Below the pieces are notes generated by a model. It did no database searches. It was given only the letters and a program-made list of their open reading frames with translations, and was not told the origin of the DNA. The position numbers and the translations under genes were made by a program. Positions 27,652 through 38,900 of a DNA stretch of 64,000 bases are shown in pieces; position 1 is the stretch's first letter; every line of letters begins with the position of its first letter. The DNA is from Bacteroidales bacterium (GTDB lineage Bacteria > Bacteroidota > Bacteroidia > Bacteroidales > UBA12077), in assembly GCA_003446015.1 (NCBI GenBank), contig DMBU01000148.1, positions 1 to 64,000 of the forward strand, given 5' to 3'.

Positions 27652-30600
27652 CTAATTTATTAGTATTCGTTTGCTTATCTGCGATTTATCTTCAGACTCA
27701 ACCGTAATAAAATACATTCCTTTTGATTTTTCAGAAAGATCAATTTGCAACTTCCTAAAACCAGATCCCTGAACAGAATTTGCATACACTATTGTTCCTA
27801 AAACATCAAAAACCTTTATCTGATAAACCTTGTCGTTACTTTCTAAAATCTCCAGAAAGAATAAGCCATTTGATGGATTTGGGTAAATTTTTATTTTATC
27901 TTCCTTAATTGATAATATGCCTGTTGTAGAAGATAAGCGAGCACTAAAATTCACGTCCTTATCAATAACATCTACGGTGCTATCATAATCCCAATATCCT
28001 TCTTTACGTAGCGTAAAACTCAAATTTTCTCCGGGAATAACTTCAGTAAAAACAGCATTTCCGTAAATATCTGTATAATAGCTTTCGTTATTAAACGTAA
28101 TTAAAACATTTTCCAGAACATGAGAGCCACCATCAATAACATTAAAGTTAACATTGTAAGATGATAATGTCATTTTTAGTTCAAAGGTTTTATTCTCTAA
28201 CACATTAATCATTCCGCTAAGTACATTGTAGCCATTTTTCGTTATTTGATAGACCTTGTTTAAAGAATAAGTTACCTCAAAAATATATTCCCCTTGTGTA
28301 TCCGTCAATCCACTTTTCCCATCAAAACTAATGATTGCTCCTTCAATTGGAGTTACATCATCCAAAATTACAAATGTAATTTCATAAGATTTATATGTGA
28401 GGGTCTCCTCAATTAAAACATTATTCCCACTAACACTGACTGTCCCCTGAACATCATTAAAATGATCTTTTGAGATTTTATATGGAATATTTTCATCTTC
28501 TAATATATTGTCAAAAACAACACTCCCGGCAGGATTTGTATAAAGTGTGTCGGTATTTAAAATAACCTGTGCATTGTAAATCGGGCTTGTTTCTCCAGCA
28601 ACAGCAAGAGTTACTTTAAATGTTGCTGTTCCTGCTCCCAAAATTAAATTAACGGTAGAATCTTTTTCCACATCCACAAATCCCTCAATGTTATCAAATC
28701 CTGTTTTTCGTACAACATAATGAAGCATTGTATCCATTTTAACTTGTTCAAACAATGCAATCCCATTTTCAGTCAAAATTGCCTGATCATCAAGCTCTAC
28801 TGTAGCACCATCGATAGAATCAGTGCCATCCGTAATAACAAATGTTATGTCATATTTATACGTTTTTAAAACTATCTCTTTTGATAAATCTGATGTAACA
28901 TCTAATGTTGCTGTTGAATCTGCATGTCCATAGGCCTGAATTAAATAGGTTTCATTTAAACTATATTCAACATCATAAAAAGTAACTTCTCCACCATCGG
29001 TAGAGAGAGTTCTTCCATCGAATGATATATCGCCTTCAATTGATCCATCTTCATCAGAAACACTAAATGTTACATCATACATGGAAATCGGTAAAGCAAA
29101 TTCTTTTGAACTATTCTCTAATATATTAATTTCGGTTTCTAAACTTTCAAAACCGATTTTACTTATTGAAAGGGGATAATTAATTCCCTCCGGAATATTA
29201 TAGAAATTAGCTATTCCGTTTACATCAGTATACTCTGAATATCCGTTAAACAGAACAGTAGCTCCTTCTAAAAGACCGCCAGACCCACTTACAACTACCT
29301 CTAAAGAATATCCATCTCCTAAACTCCTGACTTCGGCTTTCCAGCCACTTTGTGTTACAGATCCATCAGAGTGAAATGTAAATGTTAATGCTCCATTTTC
29401 ATTTGTAGAAAGAACCGTTTGGGGAATGTTTGAATTACAATAAGTTCCTATTAAAGGAGCGCTTGTATTTTCTCCGTCATAAATTTTAAGATAATCATAA
29501 CATCCGCTTCCATTGGGCTCCACACTAAAAGAAAGGAAATTTGCTTGAAGATTTTTCCCAGGATACCCGGTCATAAGCGTAATCGTGTCATTCTCGGAAT
29601 CTTTATAATTACCTGCACTACCACCTGAATCATAAAAATAGGCTTTATCTAAAATTGCGGTATCAGCACTCGAAATTAGAATTTCCGGAATTTTGCCTAT
29701 ATTAAATTCAAGACTTTCTGCTTTAGAATAATAATCATCATAAATATCATTAACATTAAAGGTCAAGTATAAGATTTTCCCAGAAGTTGTTGCAGGGTTT
29801 GCCGTAGCATTAAAAATAATGGTATTTGAACTCTGAGCATCTATTGAAAACAGATCAAATTCAGAATTATTCAATGTCAGGTATGTTTCTCCGTCGCTTA
29901 AAATTGTTGCAAGACCGGTTAAATCTGAGATAGAAGCACTTCCATTATTGTTTACAATTAACGATATGTCGGCTGTTTCACCGGGATCTAATATTCCATT
30001 ATTGTTTCCGGACTCATCGGCAACAAACAAATTTCCAATCTCTAATTCGGGAGCGTTTACTATAATATTTATTTTTGAATTCCATGAATATTCAACACTT
30101 TCTGCATCATCTGCAACGATCTCTAAGTTAAAAGATATCTTTTGCTGATCCCGAAATTTATCTTTAAGATCAACTGTAAAAGACATATTTATCAAAGACG
30201 AATCCAGCGCGAGAATTGTTCCAAAATCTTCGTTAGAATCTGTTATAACCATATTTGTATCAGATGAACTTAAATTTGCAATTACATTAAATGCATCGTA
30301 GGTATCTGATAAATTTTTAAGCTGAATATCAAATCTTATTGTTTCTCCATAATCTGCTTCATCATTATTGTTTCCAAGGGCATCGTCCAGCTGGTAGTAA
30401 TCCAGAACAATATATGGAGTTATCGCCGGAATAGATGTTATTTGATCAATTATTGGTTGTCGGTTTTGTTTTGTAATAACAATGTCCAACAATCCAGTTT
30501 CTGTTATAGGATTAAAAGATAAATTTGCTACACCACTTTCATCAACCAATTTAGCATCAAGTAAAATACCATTTTTAGAAAGGGCAACATACGAGTCTTC

Positions 30601-32499
30601 TTCAGCAAAAACCTCAAATGACGATGAACCTGTCACGATTTCTCCATTATAACTAGTTATTAAAAGTTCTGGCACAGAAACATAAGGAGTTAAAGAAGGA
30701 TCGCCCATGAGATGGTAAATTTCCCAATAATAAGATTTAAGTGAAGATGTTGATGCTTCAACCGCAAGGTTTCCGGCCACATTAATTTGACCCTGGGTAA
30801 TGTACCAATCTTCTTTAGCTTCTCCATTTAAATGAAAATACCTGTCATATGCTCCAAAACCACTATTTTCATATGTAGGTATTGCTGTTATTGTGCTTGT
30901 TAATCCCACACCCCACCAATAATCTTCGTCCCAATAGGTTAAATTTGAACCTCCAATATATCCAACAGCTCCTTTTTTTGAAGCCATAAGCAGTTTCTCT
31001 CCAAAACAATCATTACTATTAAAGGTGTTCGATTCACAGCAATTTCCAATAATAAGAGGATACATATGTTCATTGGTTAAAGCATCAATATGTGAAATGC
31101 TAAAACTTGGGTCCGACCATCCGCTTATACCACAATGCGCTGTATAATTTGCAAATGAAACTCCACTACTTACATAACTTCTTATTGACGCAGATGCTCC
31201 GGAATTATTTGAAGCCATAACTCCACTATCATCATTATATAAATAGTAATAAGAAGTAACTCCATTTTCGGCATTGGTATAGTATTGGTTTGAATAATTA
31301 ATAACTCCGTTTCCCCACTTTGAGGCATAAGAACCATCAACTCCTGCAACTAGGACTACATTATTTAAATATGATGGATCGGGCATCTCGTATTTCTCAA
31401 TTTCAAGTGTTTTGTCAATTTGAGGTTGGAGTTCTTCCACTGACTCAGCAGAAAATCTGCCATAAAAAACTTCAGGCAATTTGTCGCCAGTATATTCGGC
31501 ATAATATAAATCTGTTTTATGTCCTCCTGCTGTTCCGCTAAAAGCAGGCACTTGTGCAACATCGCCCACAATTAAGATAAATGTAGGAGAAACACCGTCA
31601 ACAGGATTATCATACAAATCTTTTAAATAAGCTTTAATATCTGTAGTTGTTGTTCCAATAACATTTGTATATGCTTCTACAACATTAAATCCTTTCAGGG
31701 TCTTCCACTCGATAAATGGCTGTAAGGTTTCTTCAAACATGGGGTCGGATACGATAACATATTTTACCGGACCTTCGATTAAAGCTTTAGAATCGCCTGG
31801 TTCGTTTATGGTATTTAAAGATATGCTCTTAAAATATGAAGATTCTAGATTCTTAGGTTTTTGAGGTTTCACATTACTTTTAGGAACAAATACTATTTCG
31901 ATTTCGATGTTATTTATAACTTTTAAAGTATTTGTAATTGGATTATATGCAAATGGTGATATTTCGATATATCCCAAATGTCTGTTTCGTAGATATCCTC
32001 TATCTTCAAATTGAACCAGTTCATTCCTGTAAAATTCGTTTTTACTATAAACCTCATCGTCTTTGATAAAGGGTTCGTCTTTTACTTCTTTGTTTTTTGC
32101 AACCGAAGGCTGAGCTGGCATGATCAATTTATCCAGATTATAATCCTTTAATTCAATGATTTCTTCGTCGTAACTAATTACATTTATTTCGGCTTCAGCA
32201 TTAAAAGGAATTTCAATGAGTCTGTTAATAACTGGCAAATCAGGTTTCCCGGGATTAAAAGTCTTGCTCATTCCCTCAGTTATCATCTGGTTAAAAAGGC
32301 CTGCTTTTGTTTCCATTTCGATTAATTCAATTGCAGAAAAAGATTCAGAAAGCTGTAATCCATTTGATGTGCTTTTTACAATTTCCGATCTTGAAACTGC
32401 TTTCTTCTGAAGTTTTAACTCAATTTTATGTTTTTGCTGAGAAAATATAGTAACAGGAAATATTACCAGGAGAAATATATATGCAACACGTTTAACCAT
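27652..32499 (-). CDS. Gingipain-like C25 cysteine peptidase with CUB module, repeat region and T9SS type A sorting domain
   Basis: Secreted protein of 1615 residues. Order of parts: signal peptide; C25 propeptide (about 50-235); C25 catalytic domain with His455 in NYTAHCGISGW and the Cys487-Cys488 pair in IIGNCCESNTF; Ig/CARDB-like segments (about 640-960); a CUB-like domain (about 970-1070, NGSGCYDYLKIYDG and SGWKAEV); six carboxypeptidase-regulatory-like beta modules of about 65 residues (about 1075-1500; each runs GA.V.F.G then T..G...F); and a complete type A T9SS domain (IKIYPNPSNGLFFLEI to SKRILIN). It is probably anchored on the cell surface and degrades protein. It is monocistronic, with its own promoter and terminator. 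Confidence 0.93.
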   Translation of the reverse strand: MVKRVAYIFLLVIFPVTIFSQQKHKIELKLQKKAVSRSEIVKSTSNGLQLSESFSAIELIEMETKAGLFNQMITEGMSKTFNPGKPDLPVINRLIEIPFNAEAEINVISYDEEIIELKDYNLDKLIMPAQPSVAKNKEVKDEPFIKDDEVYSKNEFYRNELVQFEDRGYLRNRHLGYIEISPFAYNPITNTLKVINNIEIEIVFVPKSNVKPQKPKNLESSYFKSISLNTINEPGDSKALIEGPVKYVIVSDPMFEETLQPFIEWKTLKGFNVVEAYTNVIGTTTTDIKAYLKDLYDNPVDGVSPTFILIVGDVAQVPAFSGTAGGHKTDLYYAEYTGDKLPEVFYGRFSAESVEELQPQIDKTLEIEKYEMPDPSYLNNVVLVAGVDGSYASKWGNGVINYSNQYYTNAENGVTSYYYLYNDDSGVMASNNSGASASIRSYVSSGVSFANYTAHCGISGWSDPSFSISHIDALTNEHMYPLIIGNCCESNTFNSNDCFGEKLLMASKKGAVGYIGGSNLTYWDEDYWWGVGLTSTITAIPTYENSGFGAYDRYFHLNGEAKEDWYITQGQINVAGNLAVEASTSSLKSYYWEIYHLMGDPSLTPYVSVPELLITSYNGEIVTGSSSFEVFAEEDSYVALSKNGILLDAKLVDESGVANLSFNPITETGLLDIVITKQNRQPIIDQITSIPAITPYIVLDYYQLDDALGNNNDEADYGETIRFDIQLKNLSDTYDAFNVIANLSSSDTNMVITDSNEDFGTILALDSSLINMSFTVDLKDKFRDQQKISFNLEIVADDAESVEYSWNSKINIIVNAPELEIGNLFVADESGNNNGILDPGETADISLIVNNNGSASISDLTGLATILSDGETYLTLNNSEFDLFSIDAQSSNTIIFNATANPATTSGKILYLTFNVNDIYDDYYSKAESLEFNIGKIPEILISSADTAILDKAYFYDSGGSAGNYKDSENDTITLMTGYPGKNLQANFLSFSVEPNGSGCYDYLKIYDGENTSAPLIGTYCNSNIPQTVLSTNENGALTFTFHSDGSVTQSGWKAEVRSLGDGYSLEVVVSGSGGLLEGATVLFNGYSEYTDVNGIANFYNIPEGINYPLSISKIGFESLETEINILENSSKEFALPISMYDVTFSVSDEDGSIEGDISFDGRTLSTDGGEVTFYDVEYSLNETYLIQAYGHADSTATLDVTSDLSKEIVLKTYKYDITFVITDGTDSIDGATVELDDQAILTENGIALFEQVKMDTMLHYVVRKTGFDNIEGFVDVEKDSTVNLILGAGTATFKVTLAVAGETSPIYNAQVILNTDTLYTNPAGSVVFDNILEDENIPYKISKDHFNDVQGTVSVSGNNVLIEETLTYKSYEITFVILDDVTPIEGAIISFDGKSGLTDTQGEYIFEVTYSLNKVYQITKNGYNVLSGMINVLENKTFELKMTLSSYNVNFNVIDGGSHVLENVLITFNNESYYTDIYGNAVFTEVIPGENLSFTLRKEGYWDYDSTVDVIDKDVNFSARLSSTTGILSIKEDKIKIYPNPSNGLFFLEILESNDKVYQIKVFDVLGTIVYANSVQGSGFRKLQIDLSEKSKGMYFITVESEDKSQISKRILIN

Positions 32500-32516
32500 A
32501 ACAAAAGTGTTTTAAA

Positions 32517-32548
32517 CAAATATAAATTAACAAATTAGGGTGCGACAA
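32517..32548 (-). promoter_or_regulatory. Promoter of the C25 peptidase gene
   Basis: On the minus strand TTG (32546-32548), a 21-base spacer and TATATTTG (32517-32524) match the Bacteroidota consensus. The element ends 18 bases before the start codon, so the leader would be very short. Confidence 0.6.
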
Positions 32549-32623
32549 GATATTACATTTCTACGTAAAAAGGAACACTTTTGTTCAAATTTTAACAATT
32601 AGAAATAGCAAATAAAATTGTTT

Positions 32624-32938
32624 TTAATGTTTGACTTTGCCTATTTTTGATTCTATAGACTCTATCTTTTGAGTTAAACGATTTGACTTTCCCTTTCTAA
32701 TATCTATGGTTATTGTGGAATAAACTCTGTTTGAAAAGGGTTCAAGAACCTGGTATGATCGATTTACAATTTCCAGTGCTTCTTCAAGGGTTTCTGTTTC
32801 GACAATTGTTCCCATTGCGGTTAGTTGATAGCTTATTCCGCTTTTGTTTATCATATCAATAATTTTACTAACCGATTCACTGGCGCTATCACCCGTTTTA
32901 TCGGTAGGAAACATTGCAAATTCTAAAAGTACTGACAT
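32624..32938 (-). CDS. MTH1187/YqgV-family thiamine-binding-type protein
   Basis: Small protein of 104 residues of the DUF77 (MTH1187) family. The pattern is clear: MSVLLEFAMFPTDKTGDSAS, SKIIDMINKSGISYQLTAMGTIVE and EALEIVNRSYQVL. Relatives form a ferredoxin-like fold and some bind thiamine or its precursor; the role is not established. It begins three bases after the stop of the Ig-like lipoprotein gene, so they are co-transcribed. Confidence 0.9.
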   Translation of the reverse strand: MSVLLEFAMFPTDKTGDSASESVSKIIDMINKSGISYQLTAMGTIVETETLEEALEIVNRSYQVLEPFSNRVYSTITIDIRKGKSNRLTQKIESIESKIGKVKH

Positions 32939-32941
32939 GAT

Positions 32942-34819
32942 TTATTTATTTACATCAAAATTTATTTCAATATCCCAGTTCGATCGGACTTTTATCTTTT
33001 CAGTATAATACAATACCTCTTCAGGCTGAATATGTTTTAAATACTCCCCTGTGTCCCATTTTTTATTAAAGTTTTTATCAATAATGACTTTAAAGATAAA
33101 CTCTTTGGGAGGTAAAAAATTAAACTCAACAATTTGATCTGTTGTTACAAGCTTTTCGCTGTATATGGTTTCTTTATCTTTACTTGGCAAGATTAACTGA
33201 CAAATTAATTGTGCCGTTGAATCTATGCCGGTAACATTAGCTAATATTTTACCATAAAAATCTCTTTTTTGAGTTTTAAACTCAATGATATTTGTGTCAT
33301 TTACAGACTTATAAATATCAGTAAAAGCTCCTGGATAAATCTCTAATCTGTAAATTGTATCTGCTCCCCAATCCACTGAAAGCCCGTATTTTCTTAGTTT
33401 TAAACTATCCTGAAAAATGCTGTATTCAACAGGGATTTCGACAGTATCAATAACTGCAAACAAATTAATTTTTGACGTATCGTAAGATGAAATTGGGGTT
33501 TCAAAAATGAAATTCAATTTGCTGTTTAAATCTATTGTCCCCTTACTTTTTACATTCAAAGCATACTTTAAACTTGTATCAACAGGTTCATTTTTCTTTT
33601 TCTTAAGTTCAAAAAATTTCAGTTTTAAGGTGTCTGTATTCCATTGATAAACCAAATTTGAATCTTCTTTTTGATATGTAAGTGTAAAAACAAGATTCTC
33701 CTTTTTATATATTGTACTATCTGTTATCCAATATGTTATAGAATCACCTTGAACCCCTGTTTCTTTAATAAACCAATCTTTTTCAATTAAAGTATCTGCC
33801 GAAGCAAAAACCACACTGTCTTTTATGGGTTTATTAAATACTATTTCAATTTTTTGCCTTATGCTCCTTGTACTATTGGCTAAATATTGAACTTCACGGT
33901 CTTCGGTAAAAAGTCTTACAACGTAATCTTTAACAGGGTAATATGATTTTGAATGAACAATAATTGTATCAATTTCAGAAGTTAAGTTTGCTTTTAAAGT
34001 AACACTATCCGATTCTGTTTCCAGATTTAAACTTACTTTATTATTTAGGCTGTCCTGATCAATTATCATAGAATCAATTAATGTTGAATCTGATTTAAAA
34101 ACGGTATCAATTTTTGTTTCGGTAATTAAATCAAAAAGTACTAAGGAATCTATAAATGCAATATCCTCGTTGGGTAAATCAAATAAATAATTCTTGTTAA
34201 AATCCCTTAAAGCAAATAATTTAAATTTGTTGTTACTAACGTTGTTTATACGAAACAAGCCCTCTTTATTTGTTTTTGAAAGATAAACAGGTATCTGTTT
34301 AATCGGCACAGAATCTTCCAGCTCTTTATATAACATTACATAAACCCCTTCCTCCGGCAATAAATTAAATGAGTTTATTACTTTTCCACTTATTGATAAG
34401 GAATCAATATAAGTACCTGTTGAAAGAACGTATTGAAAATTCTCGATAGGATTCCCCTCGTTGTAATCCCGAACAGAGTTACCAAAATAAATATTGTACG
34501 TGGTAGAGTCTTTTAATTCTTCGTTAAATTCAATAACCAGGGTTTTTCCTTTAACTTTTATAGTAGGTTTTTCTTGAATAGGAGGTGAAATTATTAAATT
34601 ATTATTCAAGTCTTTTAGTTGAATAAATTCATTAAACGTAATGGTAATCTTTTTACGATCAAAGTTTACGGTGTAATCAGGGGGATCGACCGTAACAATT
34701 AGCGGATGTTCTTCATCTTTAGGGCCTCCTGTTGGAGCAACAATTTTAGCACAACTGTAAAAAAACATTACTCCGATAAGAGATAAAAAAATAACCTTTT
34801 GTATATTGCTAAACTTCAT
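32942..34819 (-). CDS. Lipoprotein with SbsA-type Ig-like domain
   Basis: Probable outer-membrane lipoprotein of 625 residues from the ATG at 34819. The lipobox is FFYSCAK, with Cys near residue 23. Residues about 30-140 form an SbsA-like Ig domain (IVTVDPPDYTVNFDRKKITI, FNEFIQLKDL, STTYNIYFGNSVRDYNEGNP). A carboxypeptidase-regulatory-like segment follows (SISGKVINSFNLLPEEGVYVMLY) and long beta-rich repeats to the end. This architecture is widely conserved in Bacteroidota but its job is not known. It precedes the MTH1187-like gene. Confidence 0.85.
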   Translation of the reverse strand: MKFSNIQKVIFLSLIGVMFFYSCAKIVAPTGGPKDEEHPLIVTVDPPDYTVNFDRKKITITFNEFIQLKDLNNNLIISPPIQEKPTIKVKGKTLVIEFNEELKDSTTYNIYFGNSVRDYNEGNPIENFQYVLSTGTYIDSLSISGKVINSFNLLPEEGVYVMLYKELEDSVPIKQIPVYLSKTNKEGLFRINNVSNNKFKLFALRDFNKNYLFDLPNEDIAFIDSLVLFDLITETKIDTVFKSDSTLIDSMIIDQDSLNNKVSLNLETESDSVTLKANLTSEIDTIIVHSKSYYPVKDYVVRLFTEDREVQYLANSTRSIRQKIEIVFNKPIKDSVVFASADTLIEKDWFIKETGVQGDSITYWITDSTIYKKENLVFTLTYQKEDSNLVYQWNTDTLKLKFFELKKKKNEPVDTSLKYALNVKSKGTIDLNSKLNFIFETPISSYDTSKINLFAVIDTVEIPVEYSIFQDSLKLRKYGLSVDWGADTIYRLEIYPGAFTDIYKSVNDTNIIEFKTQKRDFYGKILANVTGIDSTAQLICQLILPSKDKETIYSEKLVTTDQIVEFNFLPPKEFIFKVIIDKNFNKKWDTGEYLKHIQPEEVLYYTEKIKVRSNWDIEINFDVNK

Positions 34820-34946
34820 CTTTCTTTTCAAATTTTAAGTTACAAACTTAAAAAGTTTATTTAAATAAACACTTATGCTTTGCCTATTAATATGATAGTC
34901 AAAACCCAAATTTTAACAATTAATAACATTATACCAACATTAGAAT

Positions 34947-34977
34947 CTTATTAGGCTTAAAAAATTTCATACATTTG
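34947..34977 (+). promoter_or_regulatory. Promoter of lgt
   Basis: TACATTTG at 34970-34977 matches TAnnTTTG and lies 24 bases before the start; a weak -33 (CTTA) stands about 19 to 20 bases upstream. Confidence 0.5.
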
Positions 34978-35001
34978 TATTTTAAAACAAAATAAATTAA
35001 A

Positions 35002-35799
35002 ATGCTACTAAATTATATAAACTGGAATGTTGACCCTGATATTGTTAGCTTTTGGGGATTGACCATAAGATACTACGGACTTTTATTTGCATCTTCTTTC
35101 CTTTTTGGATATATTATTATGCAAAAGATCTTTAAAAAAGAAGGTTTAACTATTGAACTGTTAGATAAATTAACCGTTTACATGGCAGTAGGAACAGTTT
35201 TAGGAGCACGGTTAGGTCATTGTTTGTTTTATCAGCCAGATTATTATTTAAGTCATCCCTGGGAAATACTTAAAATATGGCACGGCGGTTTAGCCAGTCA
35301 CGGTGCCGCTATTGGTATTTTAATTGCTCTTTATTATTTCTCTAAAAAGAATAAAAAACCATATTTGTGGATTCTCGACAGAATAGTTATTGTAGTTGCA
35401 TTAGCTGGATTTTTTATTCGAATGGGTAATTTAATGAACTCCGAAATCTACGGTATAGAAACCAGCTTACCCTGGGGATTTATTTTTGTTCGTGATGGTC
35501 AAGTCGTTCCAAAGCATCCAACCCAAATTTACGAGGCATTATCTTACTTATTCATTTTTGTTCTTCTTTATGGCATTTATATTAAAAAAGGTATTCAGGT
35601 TAAACAAGGGCTCATTTTCAGCATATTTCTTATTTTACTTTTCACCGTAAGATTCTTTATTGAATTTATAAAAGAAGATCAGGTTGGTTTTGAACAAGGA
35701 ATGTCATTAAATATGGGACAGTGGTTGAGTATCCCATTTGTACTAATTGGACTATTCCTGTTGTTTAGAAGCATCAAGTTGCAAGCACCTGCAAAATAA
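35002..35799 (+). CDS. lgt: Prolipoprotein diacylglyceryl transferase
   Basis: Inner-membrane enzyme of 265 residues that moves diacylglycerol from phosphatidylglycerol to the lipobox Cys of prolipoproteins, the first step of lipoprotein maturation. Conserved motifs are WGLTIRYYGLLFA, HGGLASHGAAIG and the Lgt signature RMGNLMNSEIYG, with the catalytic Arg and Asn. About seven transmembrane helices are visible. The usual start MLLNYINWNVDPDIVSFWG is typical of Bacteroidota. Its substrates include several lipoproteins encoded in this window. Confidence 0.96.
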   Translation: MLLNYINWNVDPDIVSFWGLTIRYYGLLFASSFLFGYIIMQKIFKKEGLTIELLDKLTVYMAVGTVLGARLGHCLFYQPDYYLSHPWEILKIWHGGLASHGAAIGILIALYYFSKKNKKPYLWILDRIVIVVALAGFFIRMGNLMNSEIYGIETSLPWGFIFVRDGQVVPKHPTQIYEALSYLFIFVLLYGIYIKKGIQVKQGLIFSIFLILLFTVRFFIEFIKEDQVGFEQGMSLNMGQWLSIPFVLIGLFLLFRSIKLQAPAK

Positions 35800-35850
35800 G
35801 ACTTTCAGGTCTCTTTTTCCTGTTAAACAATTATGATTTAGATTGTGTTT

Positions 35851-35893
35851 AAGAATTCTTTAAGACAAAAAAAAGTCTTAAATTTAGAATTCT
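35851..35893. repeat. Long imperfect inverted repeat before the CzcA-TolC gene
   Basis: An inner stem TTTAAGAC/GTCTTAAA (8 bp) around eight A, then a four-base bulge, then an outer stem AGAATTC/GAATTCT (7 bp). It ends 19 bases before the start of the efflux gene. It could be an operator for a metal-responsive regulator, or a weak terminator of lgt; there is no long T run on the plus strand. Confidence 0.55.
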
Positions 35894-35912
35894 ATACTAT
35901 ATTTTAAAGCAC

Positions 35913-38900
35913 ATGATTAATCAAATAATTAACTTCAGCATTAAAAACAAACTAATTGTTATTCTTTTTACTTTAACTATTGCTGCGTTTGGTATATATG
36001 CCGTTTTTAAGATTCCTGTTGGTGCAGTTCCAGATATCACTAACAATCAGGTTCAGGTAATTACCGTTTCAACCAGTTTATCGACACAGGATGTTGAGCA
36101 ATTTATTACTTACCCCGTAGAGCTTGAAATGGCTAATTTACCTGGAGTTAAAGAGATTCGTTCAATTTCTAAATTTGGGTTATCTGTTGTTACCATAGTT
36201 TTTGAAGAAAACATGGGCACATATCTGCCCCGGCAGTTGATCGCCGAAAAAATAAAAGCTGCATCAGCCAATATTCCCGAAGAATTTGGGTCTCCAAAAA
36301 TGGGTCCAATTACCACCGGTTTGGGAGAAATATATCAATATATTTTAGATGTTAAGCCAGGTTATGAAGGTCGCTATACACCTATGGAGTTAAGAACGAT
36401 ACAGGACTGGATTGCAAAGCGACAATTGTCTGGTATTCCGGGAGTTGTAGAGGTAAATACCTGGGGTGGTTTTTTAAAACAATACGAAATTGCTTTAAAT
36501 CCCGACCAGTTAAAAAGCTCAAACATTACACTCTTTGAAGTATTCGATGCTATAAGTAAAAATAATAGTATTGCCGGGGGAGCTTATATCGAAAAACAAA
36601 ACATGAGCTATTTTATTCGTGGCGATGGAATGGTAAAATCCATTGAAGATATCAAATCAATTGTGGTTAAGAATATTGATGGTACACCAATCTTAATAAA
36701 AGATATTGCTGAAGTTCGGTTTGGTCATGCAAACCGTTTTGGAGCCATAACTGCTAACGGCGAAGGCGAAAAGGTGATGGGGCAAATTATGATGCTTAAA
36801 GATGCCAACTCAAAAGAAGTTATTAAAGCTGTTAAGCAAAGAGTTGATGAAGTGCAGAAAAGCTTGCCCGAAGGAGTTTATATAAATCCTATTATAGAGC
36901 GAAGTGAATTAATAGGAAAAACATCGTTTACCATTATTGAAAATCTTTTACTTGGATGTTTCATCGTTGTATTAATTGTTGTTTTATTGCTTGGAAATAT
37001 TCGATCGGCGTTGGTTATAGCATCATTAATTCCTCTTGCTTTGCTGTTTACAATCTCATTCATGTATATCCTGGGAATTGATGCAAATCTTATGAGCTTA
37101 GGAGCCTTAGATTTTGGGATTATTATTGATGGGGCTGTTATTATTGTTGAGTTTATTGCCATTCAAATTACAGCACGAAAATCTGATTATGACATTTCGC
37201 ATGGCAAACAACGCCAACTTCTCATTGATAAAATTTCTTACGAAGGAGCTTCCAAAATGATCAATTCTGCTATTTTTGGTCAAATAATTATTCTGGTTGT
37301 TTTAATTCCTATTCTTACACTTAGTGGTGTTGAAGGAAAGATGTTCCGACCAATGGCACTTTCGTTCAGCTTTGCTATAATAGGAGCAATGATTCTTGGA
37401 TTAACCTGGCTCCCCGTTGCTGCATCCTTATTTTTAAAACCAGAAAAAGAATCGAAGAAAAGCATTTCAAAATGGATCATGAATTTGGTTTACCGATCAT
37501 ATCAACCCGTTATTAAATGGGCATGCGATCATAAAATTATTATTATAAGCATGGCCATTGCATCCTTAATATTTACAGGAGTGCTATTTTCAAAAATGGG
37601 AGGTGAATTTGTTCCAACACTCGATGAAGGTGATTTTGTTATTCAGCCTGTATTAAAAACGGGTACATCGCTTACCAAAACAATCGAGCTTACTACAAAA
37701 ATGGAAAATATACTTTTAGATAACTTTCCTGAAGTAGATCAAATTGTTTGCAGAATAGGGGCTGCCGAAGTACCAACAGATCCTATGTCGATGGAGGAAA
37801 TTGACATGATCATTAAATTAAATCCTAAGAAACAATGGGTTTCGGCAAAAAGCAAAGAAGAACTTGCCGATAAATTTAAAGAAGCTTTATCGGTTATCCC
37901 TGGCATAGATTATGAGTTTACTCAACCTATCGAAATGCGTTTTAACGAACTAATTACCGGTGTTAGAGCTGATATTGCTATTAAAATTTTTGGTGAAGAC
38001 TTAGATTATTTAAACGAAAAAGCAATCGAAATTAAAAATTTGATTGAAAATGTTCCCGGAGCTGCCGATATTATCCTGGAAAAAACAGCCGGACTTCCCC
38101 AAATAAGTGTCAAGTACGATCGAACTAAAGTTGCTTTTTACGGATTAAATATCGAAGAGCTAAACAAACAACTATCAACTGCATTTGGTGGTCAAATAGC
38201 AGGCAGCGTTTTCGAAGGTGAAAAACGTTTTGATTTAGCTGTTCGATTTAATGAAATGTATCGTAAGGATATTCAGTTTATTCGCCAATTAAATATTGGT
38301 TTATCAAATGGCAACCAAATTCCTTTAAGCGAACTTGCCGACATCAACTACACATTTGGTCCTGCAAAAATTTCCCGCGATAATACACACAGAAGAGTTG
38401 TTGTAAGCGTTAACGTTCGGAATCGTGATTTACAATCTGTTATTTTCGATATACAAGAGGTTATTGCTAAAAATGTTTCTTTAGACGCAGGTAATTATAT
38501 TACTTACGGCGGACAATTTGAAAATTTACAAAATGCCACAAATCGATTAAAACTAGCTGTTCCAATTTCATTGCTTTTGATTTTTATATTTTTACATTTT
38601 GCTTTTAAATCGTTAAAAGATGCTGCAATGATTTTTACTGCGGTTCCTCTGTCGGCAGTTGGAGGTGTTTTCCTGCTTTGGTTTAGAGGAATGCCTTTCA
38701 GCGTTTCTGCGGGAATAGGATTTATCGCATTATTTGGAGTTGCTGTTTTAAATGGGATTGTATTAATCGAGCATTTGAAAGATTTAAAGGAACAAGGAAT
38801 GACTGATATGAGAGAGCTTGTTATGAAAGCAACTCGCGAACGATTGCGTCCGGTGCTCTTAACGGCTGCGGCAGCAGCACTTGGATTCCTGCCAATGGCA

